Source: Streptomyces katrae
Lineage (GTDB): Bacteria > Actinomycetota > Actinomycetes > Streptomycetales > Streptomycetaceae
Assembly (NCBI RefSeq): GCF_000966975.1
Contig: NZ_JZWV01000178.1
Coordinates: forward strand, 1-20,818
Length of the DNA stretch: 20,818 nt
Reading direction: 5' to 3'
The notes below the pieces were generated by a model. That model searched no databases and was not told where the DNA came from. It worked only from the letters and a program-made list of their open reading frames with translations. A program made the translations under genes and the position numbers. Shown here piece by piece: positions 19,285 through 20,818 of the stretch (position 1 is its first letter; every line of letters starts with the position of its first letter).

Positions 19285-20091
19285 TCAGGCGTACAGCCGC
19301 TCCAGGACCACCGCGATGCCGTCCGCCTCGTTCGAGAGGGTCACCTCGTCGGCGACGGCCACCAGTTCACGGTGGGCGTTCGCCATCGCCACGCCGTGGG
19401 CCGACCAGGCGAACATCGGGACGTCGTTCGGCATGTCGCCGAAGGCGATCGTCGACGAGGCCGCGAGGCCCAGTGCCTCCGCCGCGCGGGCCAGGCCGCT
19501 CGCCTTGTCGATGCCCGGCGGCTGGAGTTCCACCGTGTGCTCCCCCGCCATGGTGACGTTCACCAGGTCGCCCACCACCGACCGGGCCACTCGCGTCAGC
19601 TCGTCGTCGTCCAGCAGGGGGTGCTGGAGCAGCACCTTCGTGATCGGGGCGGACCACAGGTCGCCCCGCTTCGGCACGCGGACCGTCGGAAGGTGCGGGT
19701 GCCACATCCGGTAGCCCGGCCCTATCAGCATCTCGGCGTCCAGGCCCTCCTGGTTGACCGCCGTATACACCTCGCCGATCTCCGCCTCGATCTTGCCCAG
19801 GGCCATTTCGGCCAGCCCCCGGTCCATGGAGACGGAGTGCAGCAGCAGTCCGCGCGCCGCGTCGTACACCTGGGCGCCCTGCCCGCACACCGCGAGCCCC
19901 GTGTACCCAAGGTCATCCAGGACGTGCCGGATCTGGGGGACCGGGCGGCCGGTGACGACGATGTGGCGGGCGCCGGCGGCACGCGCCGTCGCGAGCGCCG
20001 CGCACGAGCGGGCGGAGACGGTGTCACCGGCGCGCAGCAGAGTCCCGTCCAGGTCGGTGGCGATCAAGGCATAGGGGAGGGCGGAAGTCAC
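19285..20091 (-). CDS. Cof-type HAD-superfamily phosphatase
   Basis: This 268-residue member of the haloacid dehalogenase superfamily, Cof/type IIB subgroup, is likely a phosphatase of sugar phosphates or other small metabolites. Motif I is ATDLDGTLL, with nucleophile Asp13 and acid Asp15; motif II is Thr47 in VVTGRP; motif III is Lys196 in GIDKASGL; motif IV is FGDMPNDVPMF (Asp219, Asp223). A large cap domain lies between motifs II and III, with no obvious specificity signature. I chose the GTG at 20091: the open frame extends to a TTG at 20121, but a -10-like TAGGAC (20127-20122) would start transcription downstream of that TTG. The ribosome site is weak for either. It is divergent from the fumarylacetoacetase gene with no evident functional link. 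Confidence 0.88.
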   Translation of the reverse strand: MTSALPYALIATDLDGTLLRAGDTVSARSCAALATARAAGARHIVVTGRPVPQIRHVLDDLGYTGLAVCGQGAQVYDAARGLLLHSVSMDRGLAEMALGKIEAEIGEVYTAVNQEGLDAEMLIGPGYRMWHPHLPTVRVPKRGDLWSAPITKVLLQHPLLDDDELTRVARSVVGDLVNVTMAGEHTVELQPPGIDKASGLARAAEALGLAASSTIAFGDMPNDVPMFAWSAHGVAMANAHRELVAVADEVTLSNEADGIAVVLERLYA

Positions 20092-20121
20092 GGCGCCAAG
20101 GATACGGACCCCCTTGGACAA

Positions 20122-20179
20122 GTCCTATAAATACCGCCCGAATCCGGCCTCCCACAGACCCCACGCGCCACGTAACGTG
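20122..20179. promoter_or_regulatory. Divergent promoter region, phosphatase / fumarylacetoacetase
   Basis: On the minus strand TAGGAC (20127-20122) is a good -10 for the phosphatase gene, without a clear -35. CACGT-A-ACGTG (20169-20179) is a perfect palindrome 54-64 bp before the fumarylacetoacetase ATG and is a candidate operator for that gene. No plus-strand promoter boxes stand out. Confidence 0.35.
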
Positions 20180-20232
20180 TCAGCCAGCCCCCGGGACACC
20201 CCCGGACCGCGTCGAAAGCGAGGCAGTACCCC

Positions 20233-20818
20233 ATGCCCCAGCAGAGCCCCCTCGATGTCCCCGAGGGCGACCCGTTCGGGCCGCACAACCTCCCCTACGG
20301 CGTCTTCTCCACGCCCGAGGAGCCGCAGCGCCGCCGGGTCGGTGTGCGGATCGGCGGGTACGTGCTCGACGCGGGGGCCGTGGCCGTCGCGCTCGGGTCC
20401 CCGTACGCCGGGCTGCTCGCCCAGGGCTCGCTCAACCCGCTGCTGGCCGCCGGCCGCACCGCCTGGCGCGACGTGCGCCGCGCGCTGACCGCCTGGGTCA
20501 CCGACCCGGGCCACCGCGAGACGGTCGAACCGCACCTCCTGCCCCTGGACGGGGTCGTGCTGCACCTGCCGTACGAGGTCGCCGACTACGTCGACTTCTA
20601 CGCGAGCGAGCACCACGCCACCAACGTCGGCCGCATCTTCCGTCCCGACGGGGACGCGCTCACCCCCAACTGGAAGCACCTGCCCATCGGTTACCACGGG
20701 CGTTCGGGCACGATCGTCGTCTCCGGCACCGACGTGGTCCGCCCCTCCGGGCAGCGCAAGGCGCCCGCCGACCCGGCTCCCGTCTTCGGCCCGTCGGTCA
20801 AGCTCGACATCGAGGCCG
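20233..20818 (+). CDS. fahA: Fumarylacetoacetase (3' end outside window)
   Basis: The first 195 codons are present. The enzyme splits fumarylacetoacetate to fumarate and acetoacetate, the last step of the homogentisate route of tyrosine and phenylalanine breakdown. The N-terminal domain (residues 1-110) is followed by the start of the catalytic domain with DYVDFYASEHHATNVGRIFRP. Asp121 fits the metal ligand, His128 the general base, and Tyr123, Arg137 and Tyr154 (PIGYHGR) the substrate-binding residues of mammalian fumarylacetoacetase. Its metal-binding acids begin at Glu194, at the window edge. The ATG at 20233 has GAGG about 10 nt upstream. The encoded part is intact; no other pathway gene is visible in the window. 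Confidence 0.95.
   Translation, partial: MPQQSPLDVPEGDPFGPHNLPYGVFSTPEEPQRRRVGVRIGGYVLDAGAVAVALGSPYAGLLAQGSLNPLLAAGRTAWRDVRRALTAWVTDPGHRETVEPHLLPLDGVVLHLPYEVADYVDFYASEHHATNVGRIFRPDGDALTPNWKHLPIGYHGRSGTIVVSGTDVVRPSGQRKAPADPAPVFGPSVKLDIEA

Noticed and set aside
17445..19556. A 703-codon plus-strand open frame over the hydrolase gene
   Set aside because: It is a shifted frame of the hydrolase, full of Arg, Pro and Gly, and shows no recognisable motif; the true frame carries the complete Ser-Asp-His set.
20092..20121. A TTG start adding ten residues to the HAD phosphatase
   Set aside because: It lies at the likely transcription start behind the TAGGAC box and has no ribosome site; homology begins after the GTG at 20091.
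20114..20488. A 124-codon plus-strand open frame overlapping the fumarylacetoacetase start
   Set aside because: It is out of frame with the clearly conserved fumarylacetoacetase protein, and its product is Arg/Ser/Pro low-complexity.

Overview
The window is about 20.8 kb of very GC-rich actinobacterial DNA. It reads as Streptomyces core chromosome: third codon positions are almost all G or C, GTG starts are common, and there are strong GC hairpin terminators. The secreted aminopeptidase closely resembles Streptomyces griseus aminopeptidase S. From memory, the order kor - two-component genes - nuo resembles the S. coelicolor region around SCO4583-SCO4601; this was not checked. I noticed no in-frame TTA codon, tRNA, rRNA, insertion sequence or CRISPR array. 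No gene-free stretch exceeds about 250 bp.

Layout. On the minus strand, 1-1734 is the start of a nuoA-nuoB-nuoC operon of a respiratory complex I; nuoC runs off the left edge. Divergent from it are two paralogous membrane histidine kinases (1890-3035, 3210-4499), a LuxR-type response regulator (4617-5288), and korA-korB for a 2-oxoacid:ferredoxin oxidoreductase (5500-8506). Next on the plus strand are a QorB-type quinone oxidoreductase, a RarD-type transporter and a secreted M28 aminopeptidase with a P domain. On the minus strand follow a two-gene toxin-antitoxin-like pair, a LolA-like secreted protein and a long-chain polyprenyl diphosphate synthase. Divergent from the synthase are a POT peptide transporter and a CocE-type hydrolase. 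The window ends with a minus-strand HAD phosphatase and the 5' part of a fumarylacetoacetase gene.

How the parts fit. Several genes touch quinone-linked respiration: complex I reduces a quinone (menaquinone in streptomycetes), KorAB makes reduced ferredoxin, the polyprenyl synthase probably makes the menaquinone tail, and QorB acts on free quinones. The most interesting possibility is one electron-supply unit: KorAB feeds ferredoxin to a complex I lacking its NADH-oxidising module, under control of the two kinases and the regulator between them. Supporting this, a GGGGTTACCCC-type palindrome lies before each kinase gene, and one copy covers the -35 position of the best nuoA promoter candidate. 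The second kinase has a damaged ATP-binding site, so it may be a regulatory partner. The toxin-antitoxin-like pair, with a perfect inverted repeat upstream and a Fic/Doc-like protein lacking the Fic motif, is the second place to look.
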